A stretch of 64,000 nt of DNA from Laburnicola sp. R22_1 (Eukaryota > Ascomycota > Dothideomycetes > Pleosporales > Didymosphaeriaceae), in NCBI GenBank assembly GCA_014281115.1, contig JACONQ010000012.1, forward strand, positions 1,302,001-1,366,000, in the 5' to 3' direction. The notes beneath the pieces are model-generated. The model was not told the DNA's origin. It did no database searches and worked only from the letters and a program-made list of their open reading frames with translations. Shown piece after piece: positions 1 through 10,855 of this stretch (the stretch's first letter is position 1; every line of letters begins with the position of its first letter). Both the position numbers and the translations under genes were made by a program.

Positions 1-957
1 AAAGGCGTCAAGTGGTCGTTGGTTGACAAGAAAGAGTTGGAAAAGCTTGCAAAGAAGGTTCGGGGCGACATGAAGTGGCTGAGGGAGACGTTGGATTTGA
101 TGGCTACAATTGCGCAAGTCGACCTGTCCATTCTCCATGATAAACCACTCGAAGAGATAGCAAGACGACGGGCAGCCGCGGAGTCCGACCCAGATACGCT
201 TGGGGGTGTGGGACCAACTCTCGGACTAGACTTTTTCGGCTACTTGGATCAACCACAAGACTGTCGAACGATCTTCATGTACGAGCTGCCAGAGCAAAAC
301 CATGGCACCGACGCTTCGGTAACGACACTGCATGACCTGATCAACCAGCAGAGCTCTAGCGCAGGACAACAGATCAGGCTGAGTTTGGGTAATCGATTCT
401 ACGTAGCGCATGCAGCTGCTGTAACCATACTTAACGTTCATAGCTCGTCATGGGTGCATAAGAACATACGCAGTTCGAGCTTCGTTGTGCAGAAACAGAA
501 AAACTTCAAATTCCCATTGCGTCATGAAAGACCAGTCCCTTTCATCGGGAGTTGGGGAGTTGCAAGACGTACGAACGATCCAACAGACCTTGCAGATGAT
601 TCCGATGTTGTGGCCAATCTCTATCGCCATCCGAATCGACAGGGCCGGCCGACAACTGGATTCAACTACAGGCATGATATCTACTCCTTGGGTGTGGTAC
701 TTGCGGAGATCGGCCTGTGGTCTACTGTTGATAACATCTTTCAACAGGAAATCGCGCGTGGTCGAGTTGCGCCACGGCATTTCACAGAATGGTGGAAGAC
801 GAAGGGCAGGCCGCAGACTACTGAGACCATAGGTGAAGCTTACGTGGAAGTGATCGATTTCTGCATCCTCGAACGGCTGCGATCTCGTAGAGAAAAAGGA
901 CTGCTGGAATTCAGAAACCAGGTGGTCAATATACTCGCTCAAGCTATTGATTTATAG
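1..957 (+). CDS. HeLo-like / pseudokinase protein, 5' end outside window
   Basis: The frame is open from base 1 to a TAG at 955-957, so the N-terminus lies upstream and at least 318 residues are visible. The first ~35 residues (KWSLVDKKELEKL and onward) resemble the helical end of fungal HeLo / prion-inhibition-and-propagation N-terminal domains. The rest has a protein-kinase-like layout. A VHKNIRSSSFVV segment (about residue 152) sits where VHRDIKxxNxLV belongs, FIGSWGVAR sits at the DFG position, and DIYSLGVVLAEIGLW (about 226-240) matches subdomain IX. The HRD aspartate is replaced by Asn and the DFG aspartate is absent, so catalysis is unlikely. HeLo-type proteins act in fungal regulated cell death and nonself recognition. 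That role here is inferred from architecture; I am sure of the kinase-like fold and less sure of the HeLo part. Confidence 0.65.
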   Translation, partial: KGVKWSLVDKKELEKLAKKVRGDMKWLRETLDLMATIAQVDLSILHDKPLEEIARRRAAAESDPDTLGGVGPTLGLDFFGYLDQPQDCRTIFMYELPEQNHGTDASVTTLHDLINQQSSSAGQQIRLSLGNRFYVAHAAAVTILNVHSSSWVHKNIRSSSFVVQKQKNFKFPLRHERPVPFIGSWGVARRTNDPTDLADDSDVVANLYRHPNRQGRPTTGFNYRHDIYSLGVVLAEIGLWSTVDNIFQQEIARGRVAPRHFTEWWKTKGRPQTTETIGEAYVEVIDFCILERLRSRREKGLLEFRNQVVNILAQAIDL

Positions 958-2444
958 ATGAGCTTAGATTAGGACAGTGAAGGTAGGAAAGTGTAAAGAT
1001 CCGCGGGATGCGGTCCGCAGCCTGAGCAAGCTCTGCTGTTCCATCTCTTGTACTATTTCTAAGCTTGTTTCGTAATAGAGCAACTACTTCATCTTCGCTC
1101 ATTGTCCCGACAATAATAAGTCTCGCTCGCGGCCAAACAGGCTCCGCGCAATGTCAGCGTTGCATGACGTGAATAGAACACCACTATTTTCGGGTTGTGT
1201 TGAAAGTGTATCTCTGTGTCGAGGTTGTCTACCATCGTCAAGGTGCGCTGGTGAATCGCCTTCGTTTCCGATTCACCTCAGCCTCGAGGGCCGAGGTTTA
1301 TGCATTCGCTGCACGCGAGAATGGTGATGGTATCTCCAGAGCTAGCCGTGTAAAGCTTAATTCATAAAAGAAACCTCAGCGTGGAAGGCAGAATCAAAAA
1401 TAGCAAGCAAAGCCGAAACAGTTTGCCGAGTTCGTGTTGCAGAGCGTTTCGAAGGACCCCAGGCACCAAATGCCACAGTTTTCCTACAGTTTTCCCAGGC
1501 TGAGGCCCTAGCGGCAGTCGACAAACGTTAAATGCCCAGATGGACGAGGAAACTTCGTATCCGAACAGATGCATTATGCAAAGAGCCAAAGTGGAAGGAA
1601 AAGGCGCAATCTCCAGGCAGCGACAGAACCGCCGCGGTCAGCGATACCGCAGAGATGCGCAGGTGTGCGCCTAGGTGAGCGCCGTGCTCAAGGGCAAGCG
1701 ACTGCGCCCCAGCTCGACATCATGTGTAGACCGGAAGTCGTTGGGCTCCGACGACGATAGGGTGGGAGTGATGCAGTGAAGGGTGTTTGGTCTGACAGGC
1801 GAGCCACATGGTTGTGGCGGTGCCAACGTCGTACCAATCACAACGCGCTGTGGCTGCATCCCCTGTTGTTGTCGGCGGTGAACCCATACACACAACGTCC
1901 TCAGGCGTCTTCCAGCCTTGCATCGCCATCACGACGAGCCATGTATATACAAGCTCTCCGGCGCGCCATGGGAGGGCCCATTGCGCCTCTTCTTACGTCC
2001 TCAGATGCTCGACTCTGACGAAGCAATGGCGATGCAGCCATCCCGCTCCGAGTTTGGTATCCGTCTAACTCTCAACGTTCTCCATTTCGTCCAACAGTTG
2101 CGTCGGCGGCTCGGCCCTGGACTACACCATGCGGACTATGCTTCCATTCTTAGCACACAGATTCGTGCTAGCTTAGAGCCGAGTAGGTTCAGACAGCTCG
2201 AAGGGAATAGGTTGCAATCCGAATCGGATGGTGGGAAGTCCAGTCTTGCGGCAGGTCGTATTTGTAAGAACCGAAACAAGCAGAAGCCCAGGCCAACTTT
2301 GAGACTTCATACCCGAGGCTACCATCAAACACCAATGCTTCAAAACATACCTGGCGGAAAGGTGCAACAGTGAGTTAAAAAAAGCAATGCGTCTGATTCG
2401 TTGAAGCTAAGCTTTGGGGAAGATGGCTTGACTGCATCGACACC
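958..2444. other. Intergenic region, no gene recognised
   Basis: About 1.5 kb between the pseudokinase stop and the zinc-finger start. Several open frames of 60-150 codons occur on both strands (the longest is about 1,918-2,373 on +). None has a recognisable motif, a convincing start or family resemblance, and several overlap each other. The 3' part presumably contains the promoter and leader of the zinc-finger gene. Confidence 0.5.
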
Positions 2445-4530
2445 ATGTTCACTCTTCACGGAAAGCCACTATCCGCCATTGCTGGTGACAACAGCCGTTT
2501 CCTCGAGCAGAAGGTGGATGTCAGCCTCGAAACATGCTCTCTGGACGAGGTCGCTCAGTTGCTCATCGCTGTAGAGGATGCGATCAAGGTGCTCCAGAGC
2601 TGTCGATCACAGTTTGATGATGACTGGCTCGTTGCACAAGGCCAATATGCAGGTATCGACTTGGACGCAGTCTTCCTGGCCAACTACGAGCACTTGCTCC
2701 TGCGGTTGCGCTCACAGCTGGTCGCTGCGCTGTCACGCAAAGCACTCGAGCTCTTGCTTTTGGGTGGCTACGACAAGAAGCAGCACAGACTGCTGAGCTG
2801 GTTCACTGAGTTCTCGGACAAGCCGCGGCCCCCCGAGCCAACAGACTGTGGGTGCACCCGCGCCCTCGTGCGTTTCGGAGCTGACAGCAGCAGACTTCAG
2901 CCTCGGATTGGAGCTCGTCGGCACGCAGGCGCAACCCCCAGCGCGGCAGCGGCCGCCGCATGGCGATGGTGCCGGCCTCAGTGGTGTCGCTGGCGTGGAC
3001 CTGAGGTTGCGAAACGCGGAACCGTGGATTCCGACGGATTTGGAATCTCGCGCCCTCTGCCAAGAGCCCTCACGTGGGCTCGGTAGGCGAACGAGCCGAC
3101 AGGGATGCTCTGGTAAGTGTTTGACTCACCACTCTTCTGCCTGCCTCACATTTCGCTCTACGATTGGTTTCAGCCTGTGCATCAGAGAATGAGGTGCAGC
3201 TAACGTCCTCTAGGCCTGGGTACTTATTACCCTCGTTTCCCAGCCACTTTGCAGGCAGAGAATCCCAACCTTGACTTGCTGCCCGACATCCCAGGCAACG
3301 CCACCCTAGCCGTCTTTCCCCAGTACTTGGACGGCGACTACGACAACCCTTGGCAGCCCTTTCCACCCACTTCTTTGCCACAGAGCACTGCGCGTCATCT
3401 GACGAATATCCCGAGCGTGCGAGTCACCGGGAGCGCGGAAAGCGAGGGCTACGCTGCGCCACAACCAGACTTCGCGTCCTTTGATAACATAAACCGACCA
3501 TCTATCCAACCGCCTCAGGCCCCCTCCCCCAACGTCAACAACAACGATTTCTCCGACTTTGTGAATACTCAATACAACATGGGAAACGTCCAGCTGCCCG
3601 ACAGTACGCCAGTACATGCTTTCCAGCCACCCCGGCACGAGCGCACTTCGTCTCTTAACTCGATTTGTAATTCTAATATTCCCACTCCGGTCAGCATGAC
3701 AGGCTCCCACTCGCCTCTGTTGTCTCCTACGAATGACCAACGAAGGTACTCTATCACCAGCACTCAAGAACGTGTCCGACAGTCTTCCGAGGACATAACC
3801 TCTCAAGATGACCCCGACGACATCGGCTCGCCACGCAGGAACCATGCATACAAGCGCTCAGAGGAGCCTCCAAGGAATCCCGAGGGCAAAATGGTGTGCA
3901 AGCACAATGAGTGCGCAGGAAACACATTTGATCGCAAGTGTGAATGGAGGTGAGATCCCCTTTGTACGATTTTGCTGTAATCATTGCTGACCTTTCTGTA
4001 GCAAGCACATGGACAAGCATGACCGTCCCTACAAGTGTAACGTCAAAGGATGTGAGAAGCTGCAAGGCTTCACATACAGCGGCGGACTCCTGCGTCACGA
4101 GCGTGAGGTGCACAAAATGCACGGCGGCACCAAGAAATCCCTCTTCTGCCCTTTCACCGATTGCAAGCGTAGCTCCGGTGCCGGTTTCACACGGAAGGAG
4201 AACCTCGCTGAGCACGTTCGTCGCGTGCACCGCAGGACAAGCATTTCTGTCGATCTAGGTCATCTCATCATCCCCCGCGAAAACAGGCAGCGCGAAGATA
4301 GCACCGCTGAAGTCCGTGTGCCTTCCGAATCGCCGTTCCCGCGAATTCCAGAAGAGGACACACAGCTTGGACTGAAGCGAAAGCGTCTTTCCGAAGACAA
4401 CATACCCGAGGAGGAGGATTCGACCGATCTCCGCTCGGAGCTCAAACGGTTGCGACGGGAGGCTGAGGAGAAGGACACGAGGCTCCGACAACTGGAACAG
4501 GCCGTTATGGTGCTCCAGCAACGCACCTAA
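2445..4530 (+). CDS. C2H2 zinc-finger transcription factor (multi-exon)
   Basis: The start is an ATG in a CACC context at 2445. About 130 residues of predicted helical N-terminal region follow (MFTLHGKPLSAIAG to SDKPRPPEPT). The last intron is secure: GTGAGA at 3950, branch GCTGAC, TAG at 4001 (52 bp). Removing it joins the first zinc finger (Cx4C then Hx3H, ...KCEWSKHMDKH). Two more C2H2 fingers follow, each Cx4C with Hx4H, then a charged tail and a coiled coil (SELKRLRREAEEKDTRLRQL) ending at TAA 4528-4530. An upstream intron is likely at 3113-3173 (GTAAGT to CAG), because the frame is then open from 3174 to 3949. The splice pattern between about 2,848 and 3,112 is unresolved: the first exon's frame must change there, and one candidate is GTGGGT 2848 to AG 3005. 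The product is expected to be a nuclear DNA-binding protein; its target is unknown. Confidence 0.82.
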
Positions 4531-6978
4531 ACCTCCGTGTCACTCTCACAACTACATGGCCCGCAGACTGACTTTTCTTTCTTTCGTTGCTGTATTCACA
4601 TGATGAAATGTCGCCTGGGGTATAGGCTGGGTGGGCAGGTTGACTGCATAGCACGGCGTTGTTTGCTTCACAAAGATATCCAACTTTCTTTCTCTCTTTC
4701 TTCCTTGTTTTCTCCTCTTCTTGTTTCTTCTTCAATTAATCCTTTCTTCTCTGGCAGACGGACGCTCGTTGTACATGTTGGAGCGTCTCGATTACCCTGC
4801 ATATATTGGTAATGTTATTTTGCAGAGGTGGACTACGCAGTGAAGGCAGAGCAATTGTGTCTGGTACACGCATTTTCCACGAGAACAACGATGATGTGGA
4901 TGGAGCATATTCTGGACTCATTTAGACTGGGAGATGGCAACGCCAGGTCATGATAGATGACGATGTTTACTACAACTACACCACACTTTACTGTGACTTT
5001 TACACAGTTGGTCACTCGCTACTTAATCTATTATTGTAATCATAAAAAAAATTCACTTGAGAATATGATGGCCTCTTTTCATGAACTGGCTTGTATTCTC
5101 CGCCTCGTCTATCTATCTGGTGTCTGTGCGCCCTTTTGGCGCCTGGTAGGATTCCCGACTATCTTTTCGATGTGTACATGCGTGCAGCAGCCTGAGGGCG
5201 CAATACCTACTCATACTCCTCGGTCCGTCCGCCCGCCCGTAGCTGCCTAGCAAGGCGTATCTCTGCTCTACCATTCTCGTTTCCGTATCCTATCCCAACG
5301 TCTTGCACGGTACGGCTTTAGGCGCTACCATATACAAGCACACGTATAGCTAAGTGCCACAACCGACCGCACGAGCCAAGTAAGGCGAAGCACAGCACTC
5401 AAGCAAGCAACTCCCCGTCTGCCGCAGCATGCATCATGCCCGTCTAGACTCTACACGTCCCCATGCACGTCTACCTAGCCCTGCCCTTGGACGGGAAACA
5501 ATCAGGCTTCATTCATTCACACCTTTCCCGAACGTGCCATCATCTCATCCTCATCCACGGTATGATAGCACCTCAACAAAGCGGCATTTTTCGCCAGCGG
5601 CAAAGACACGGAGGAGTCATACATGGCACGCGGAGTCGGCCACGCCGCGGGGTGTGCGTCTTATTGGGTGCTCGGGCTGGGTTGGGATGGCATGTGACTC
5701 CGCGTTGGCGCGTGTGTTGGAGCGTTGCCTTGCTTATGGGCTGTGCCGCGTCGTGCCGCGTTTTGGGAGCAGGGCTTTTCTGTGACGCGGAAGAGGGAGA
5801 CATGGCTTGTTGGGTGGGCGTCGGGTGGTAAGGGGAAGACGGGTGGATGAGGGGGTCGGGAATATGGACGGTGGGTTTGTGGTATGTACGTGGTTTAATT
5901 AGAAGTGTGGCGATGAGGCGAGGTGGCGGTGCATGTGGGCGACCTTTCGGGCTGTGAGGTATGCATGGGTGCCTGGTGTGGCAACTGGGTTCACCAAGAT
6001 CCAACCGTGGCTTTTAAATTATCTATTGGGTACTGCCAAGGTGGGAGTAGGTAAACGGTGTGACTCCTCAGGATTTGCTGTATTACGACCTGAAAAAAAA
6101 CACAAGAACACATGCATAACCGCCTGGGAAACCATGATATCTCGCTCTATCAGATACCCAATATCAATCAGCATTCAATGGAGAACAAACGGGGTCAGCT
6201 TACCTAGGTACTTAGAGTCCATCCGTGCCACCCAAGTTCCGCGCTCCAGTCCAAGAACTTGCATTCCGAAGCCAGTGCCCCAGCTTTGCCCGGCGACGCA
6301 GCTAAGACATCCCGAAAGATGTCTAGGCCTCACCTATATACCAGGATCAAAGCTCAGACGTCAAGATTACAGGCCTCTGCCGAGTCCGCTCCGTAGGCTC
6401 CGTAGGCTCCGTAGGCTCTGGAGGAGCTGGAAATTGCTGCACCGCGAACGAACTTGGTTGTAACGGCTTAGATGAGAGTTGGTAGGCATCGTGCAGCTGA
6501 GAAAGAGTGAATGCTGTGTTAATATTTTGAGAATGCTTGTTTTGGCCTTTTGAAATGAGTCAAACAGTAGCAATTGTCGACGTGACGTTGAGAGCGATCT
6601 GCTGATGTTGATTGGCAATATGATGCATGATGAATAGTGAAAGGGGAGACATGTCGGTGATTAGAAAGACGAGAGAGTCACTTCGCCTAATCGATGGTTA
6701 AGTATCATTCAACCTACTTACCACTGACCAAGTCATGTCACTCCGGGCCCAACTACGCCAGGACGTGATCCCCAGCAAGGAAGCAGTACCCTACGGCACG
6801 AGGCAGATTCAAGGGTGCGCATACTGACAAAATATTGGATGATACGAAAGAGGAGACTAGTTCCCTACGTTACAGTGAAGAATCATGTCCACAGGTTATA
6901 TTATACAGCATGCGCCAAAACTCGCTGGCCATGGAATTTCGCCAGTGCTTCACCAGCGAGTCCCTTCGTTCCGCTTCT
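4531..6978. other. Long intergenic region with a small 9-bp tandem repeat
   Basis: This stretch holds the 3' flanks of the convergent zinc-finger and prohibitin genes and no coding region I can support. Pyrimidine-rich tracts lie near 4,690-4,745. A perfect 9-bp unit (CTCCGTAGG) is repeated three times at 6,389-6,415. Open frames up to 176 codons (5,933-6,463) have no recognisable motif. RNA genes were looked for by eye and none was seen. Confidence 0.5.
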
Positions 6979-7922
6979 TTAATTCCTCAGTCCCAACAAG
7001 AAGTTTCCGCCTGACTTGCCGCCCTCGCCACCCGCACTGCCTGGCAGATACGAGACGTTCGGGTTCCTTGCTAGCAGCTGTGCGATGTCCTTCTGCGTCT
7101 CGATTCTTCGGATCAGAATCAAGCCGTCACCACTCTTCGCAACTGCCTTGCTGATGGTATCGGCGGCCTCAGCCTCACCCTCCGCGCGGATGACGTTCGC
7201 TTGCCTCTCCTGCTCCGCCTTCTCAACAATGAATCGCGCGCGCTCCGCCTCTTGCTGTGCGATCTGCTTCTCCTCGACAGCCTTGGTAAACTCCTTTCCG
7301 AAAGTCATGTGCGTGATGGAGACGTCTTCAAGCGCAATGTTGAACTCGCCGGCGCGCTTGAGGAGGTCATTGCGGATGCGGTTCGAGACGGCTTCTCGCT
7401 GGGTAATGAGCTCGGCGGCGTCGAACTGGGCGACGATGGCTTTGAGGACTTCGTTTCCGATGGAAGGTAGGACACGTTCGTCGTAGTCGAGACCGAGGTT
7501 CTGAGCCCAAGTTAGCAGTTGCTTCCGAGAGCTCCTTCGACCGACAGCTCTGCTCCGATCACACGCTGCCTATTCTGTGTATGCAGAATGGCGAGACGCA
7601 CCTGGTAGATCTTCGGCAGCATCTTGACCTCCGGCCGATGCAGCACTCTCAGAGTAAGCGTGACCATCTGCAAGTCCTTGCTGCCCGTCGTGGTAGATAT
7701 GTTCCTCGGCCTCGTCCGCACATCATAGACGATTGCCTTCTGTAGCCACGGAACCAAGAAGTGGGTGCCTTCGTTTTTCACATCCTCCTTCACTCCGGAT
7801 ACCCTGTCGAAGATGACGGCGCGCGTTCCGCCCTTGACATCGTACATGGAGGACTGCGCGAGACTGAGGGCGATGGCGCCGGGAACGGCCCATCGAAAGA
7901 GGGACTGCGGAATTGCGGCCAT
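6979..7922 (-). CDS. phb1: Prohibitin-1, mitochondrial inner membrane scaffold
   Basis: Two exons on the minus strand, 7922-7602 and 7500-6979, separated by a 101-bp intron (7501-7601; GTGCGT to CTCAG) that joins KIYQ to [15 protein letters not shown]. The product is 280 residues, the usual size. An N-terminal hydrophobic anchor ([17 protein letters not shown]) is followed by the PHB/SPFH core ([49 protein letters not shown]) and a C-terminal coiled coil ([20 protein letters not shown]). With prohibitin-2 it forms ring complexes in the inner membrane that stabilise new respiratory subunits and control m-AAA protease. The chosen ATG gives [11 protein letters not shown]. An in-frame ATG 22 codons upstream gives a Pro-rich extension that looks like leader sequence. 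Confidence 0.96.
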
Positions 7923-8300
7923 GGCGATGGTTGGACAGGTTAGAGGTTGGCCTGCGGATGGTGGTGGTGATGGCAATGTAGCTGTCAATCGAAAAGTTCA
8001 GAGCCCCAATCACGGACGACGGACGATTGCTTAGTCATGATAGCTTCTTGGCGGCACCTCCTCTCCGCGATGAACTCTTCTACTATAGACTAGTAAACTC
8101 CAACAACTACAAATTCGAAGATAAAAACACACTAAACATTGCCCCTCCATTCCGTCCTAATGTGAAAACCAGAGTAACAACTAAAACAAGCACATGCCTT
8201 TGGAATCGAAAGCCGGGTTGCCGTGCAGGGCCATGTATATAAAAACCCAAGAGAAAATGGAGAGAACAAACATACTCGGCGCGTGTTGTCTTTCAACCAT
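7923..8300. other. Upstream flank of prohibitin-1
   Basis: 378 bp between the prohibitin start and the 3' end of the next minus-strand gene. It should hold the prohibitin promoter and leader and the neighbour's 3' end. I see no open frame with support and no clear regulatory motif. Confidence 0.4.
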
Positions 8301-10105
8301 TCAAACATGAGGGACCCATCTCGACCAGAAAAACACATCATAGACCCCCGTCGGAACTTCCCTCAAGCTCGCAAAAGCTTCCCCGATCAAATACAGTCTG
8401 GGCACAACCAAAAACACCACAAACACAAGCCGGACAAGATATGTGCGAACCCCCTCACCCTGATATCGATCAGGACCACAAAATAGCGCCTTCGAGACGC
8501 TGCGTGGGCTCCAAGAAAAGATATAAGGGTCACCGTCAGGCTATAGCCCTGCCAATAAAGAAACAAAATGACAAGGCAGCCGATGAAATCGAGCTTATCT
8601 TCCACAACTTTTCTTCGAATTCCGTTGGAAAGTAGGGCTGGGGAAATCTTAGGTACCCATCAACAACGTGTATGCCACTGAAACAAGCTGATAGGATTGC
8701 AACGATAAGGTTTACAAAGAAACTGGAGTTCCTACGCTGCAGACCATGATCTGGCCAATCTGAGCAGTAGGACTGGACGAGCTCGGCAATATATGGCTTA
8801 TACCGTCCACTATCATGCGAATTTCGAAGCTCATAGGCCGTGTCATCGTCCGAAGCGTCCTCCTCGAAAAGGCAGAAAAGACCTGGGTACGAAGCAACCG
8901 CTTCAGCCGCCAAATGCATCCGAGAGGCATTCTTGGCTCCTTCGACAAGACATTCGGTGTCTTCCGATCTGAAATCGGGGTCCGGGTCACTATTGAAAAA
9001 GCCTCCGTGATCCGTGTGTGCTAGGCCAAAGCTGTCACCCATGAGCATGCCGCGGAAGGGACCATGCTTGCGATTCTGCTGGTAAAGGAACTTGTGCATC
9101 TCCGTCTGAACACCGACCCAAGAGCGCACCCGAAATTTCTCTCCGCTGAGCGCGCTTGCAGTGTACATATATGAAAGAATCTGCAACATGTCGGTCGGAT
9201 CCAAAAGAGTTGGCGATTCGACTCGGCAAGGCTTCTTCCACCAGAGTGCGTACACGATGAATGAACAGATAACGTGGGCGGCAGTGTGCACTTCTAGCCG
9301 CGTGTGGGGAATACGTTGTGTAAATCGATAGACGACTTGGGCAACTGCCCAGCCGGCCTGGACGCAGAGGAGCATCCTAGGTATGGGGTCGGCTTTGCTT
9401 CTCTCTTTGATTTCATCTTCCGTGATTTCCGGTACAATCCCGCATTCTGCTAGTAGTCCTACACCTTTTGCGGTAAACGTAAGTCACTTGGCACCCTCAA
9501 ACATGCCCGAGATTGAATCGTCGGCCTTGTCAATCTCGACTGCGAAGCCGCCCATCGTGGCGTAATAACCGTGAATCATTTTCCAATCAGCATCCTATTC
9601 CAAAGGTCAGTCGTATTCTCTTTCAGTGGAGTAAGTCTCACCTTGTTCGCTTCCTTGTTCGCTTTATTGACTCGACTGCACAGCGCCCACGCGGAAGCGC
9701 ACTGTCTCCAAGCAGCGAACAATAGGAATTCGGGGGCAAAAAAAAACCAATGCAACACCACATCAGGCGTCGCAGGATATGTCGGTAAGATCCCTCACCC
9801 TTCGCCGGTATGTTCGGGTGAAAGGAGGTGTACATGCAGAAACTGATCGTGAGGATGCAACTGAAGAGGAGAGAAAAAGTATCGCGTCGCTTATTTGGAG
9901 GGACCCATCTGACTGTCTCTGTGCCATTCGAATGCATTATGTCGGTACCATTGGAATGCACTGTGTCTGTACCATTCCAATGCATTGTGTCTGTGCCGTT
10001 CGAATGCGCGAATGCTGATACGATTGAAAAGAAGAGCTTAACAACAAAAACTAAAGGAGCCATTGCTTTCAAAGAGACAATGAGTGTGAGGAGGTTCAGG
10101 ACCAT
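8301..10105 (-). pseudogene. Fungal multi-pass membrane protein family, frame broken in three places
   Basis: Pieces of one recognisable fungal membrane-protein family lie in order on the minus strand. They are: a signal-like N-terminus (MVLNLLTLIVSLKAMAPLVF); FSLLFSCILTISFCMYTSFH; APEFLLFAAWRQCASAW; a 47-bp intron (9595-9641, GTGAGA to ATAG, branch CTGAC); IHGYYATMGGFAVEI; LTFTAKGVGLLAECG; a long transmembrane exon (AAHVICSFIVYALWWKKP); and a C-terminus (RLYLIGEAFASLREVP, then FFWSRWVPHV) with stop TGA at 8303-8301. Three breaks interrupt it. A frame change falls at an A9 tract (9738-9746), an in-frame TGA sits at 9486-9484, and a frame change near 8540 separates GRAIA-stop from the conserved C-terminus. 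I found no canonical introns that repair these. It is therefore a decayed gene, or a live gene with base-calling errors. Function is unknown. Confidence 0.7.
9924..10012 (-). repeat. 24-bp tandem repeat coding N-glycosylation sequons
   Basis: Three full 24-bp units and a partial fourth (9924-9947, 9948-9971, 9972-9995, 9996 onward; unit starting CCATTSSAATGCA). Read on the minus strand in the frame of the membrane-protein gene they encode repeats of the form HSNGTDTM / HWNGTDTV. Each carries an N-G-T sequon just after the signal-like N-terminus. This suggests a glycosylated luminal or extracellular leader that varies by repeat number. Confidence 0.8.
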
Positions 10106-10855
10106 TCTCCCTTAGTGTTCCGGGGCGGAACGCCTTTTTGGAATACCACTGGAAGGCTCCAAGGTAGAGAGAAAGGCGCATTGTGACATATTCAGCGAGC
10201 TCTAGACACCTGACATGCGAACACCCGTCTCGCCAAATAGCTCGTGGTAGCTCAGAAGAGAAGGTACTACCTGTTTGGTAGGACGGACGAGGCTTGACGA
10301 TGTACGAGAAGGTCCGACGCCCATGTTGCCGCAATTTGCCTTCTATTCCTGTACCACTGACCCGATAGCTGTCGATAATACGCCTGCTAAAGTATAGTCA
10401 TACCGCAAGCATATCGAGTGGCACAATATATTGTGACTCCTTTATGTGCGTATCCATGATCATAGTGGGGCGCGGAGGTAGGAAGAGAGCTTGGGAGAAA
10501 CCCCAATCATCAGTCTACTGTGTCGTCGCTGTACCGTTACGCCTCCTTTAAATAACTTCGACAGGATAGTCGTGCTCGAGTTCTCACAACCGGCCAAGGG
10601 CTGAGTCGACAGTGTGTTGAAATGAACGAAATGAGAAGCGCACAAGACTCACGCTCCAGAATTTTTGGACAAGGCACGACCTGAGTCAACATGCTTCGAC
10701 CAGCCGAAAGCGACTCACACACTTTCGCAATGACCCGTGAAGTTCTGCAGCTCCAAGTTGACAATATCAAAAAACCTACCCAATAGCAAAATCCTATATA
10801 TTCTTAAACCACGACTCGTGAACACGCACACATAACATAACGCAAGTTAGGAATT
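10106..10855. other. Divergent intergenic region, no gene recognised
   Basis: About 750 bp between the start of the minus-strand membrane-protein gene and the plus-strand STAND-like gene. It should contain both promoters. An A/T-rich stretch with CCTATATATTC lies about 65 bp upstream of the plus-strand ATG and may be a TATA element. Short open frames here have no recognisable motif. Confidence 0.4.

Noticed and set aside
5933..6463. 176-codon plus-strand frame between the zinc-finger and prohibitin genes
   Set aside because: No ATG-supported gene structure or motif; its end overlaps the 9-bp tandem repeat.
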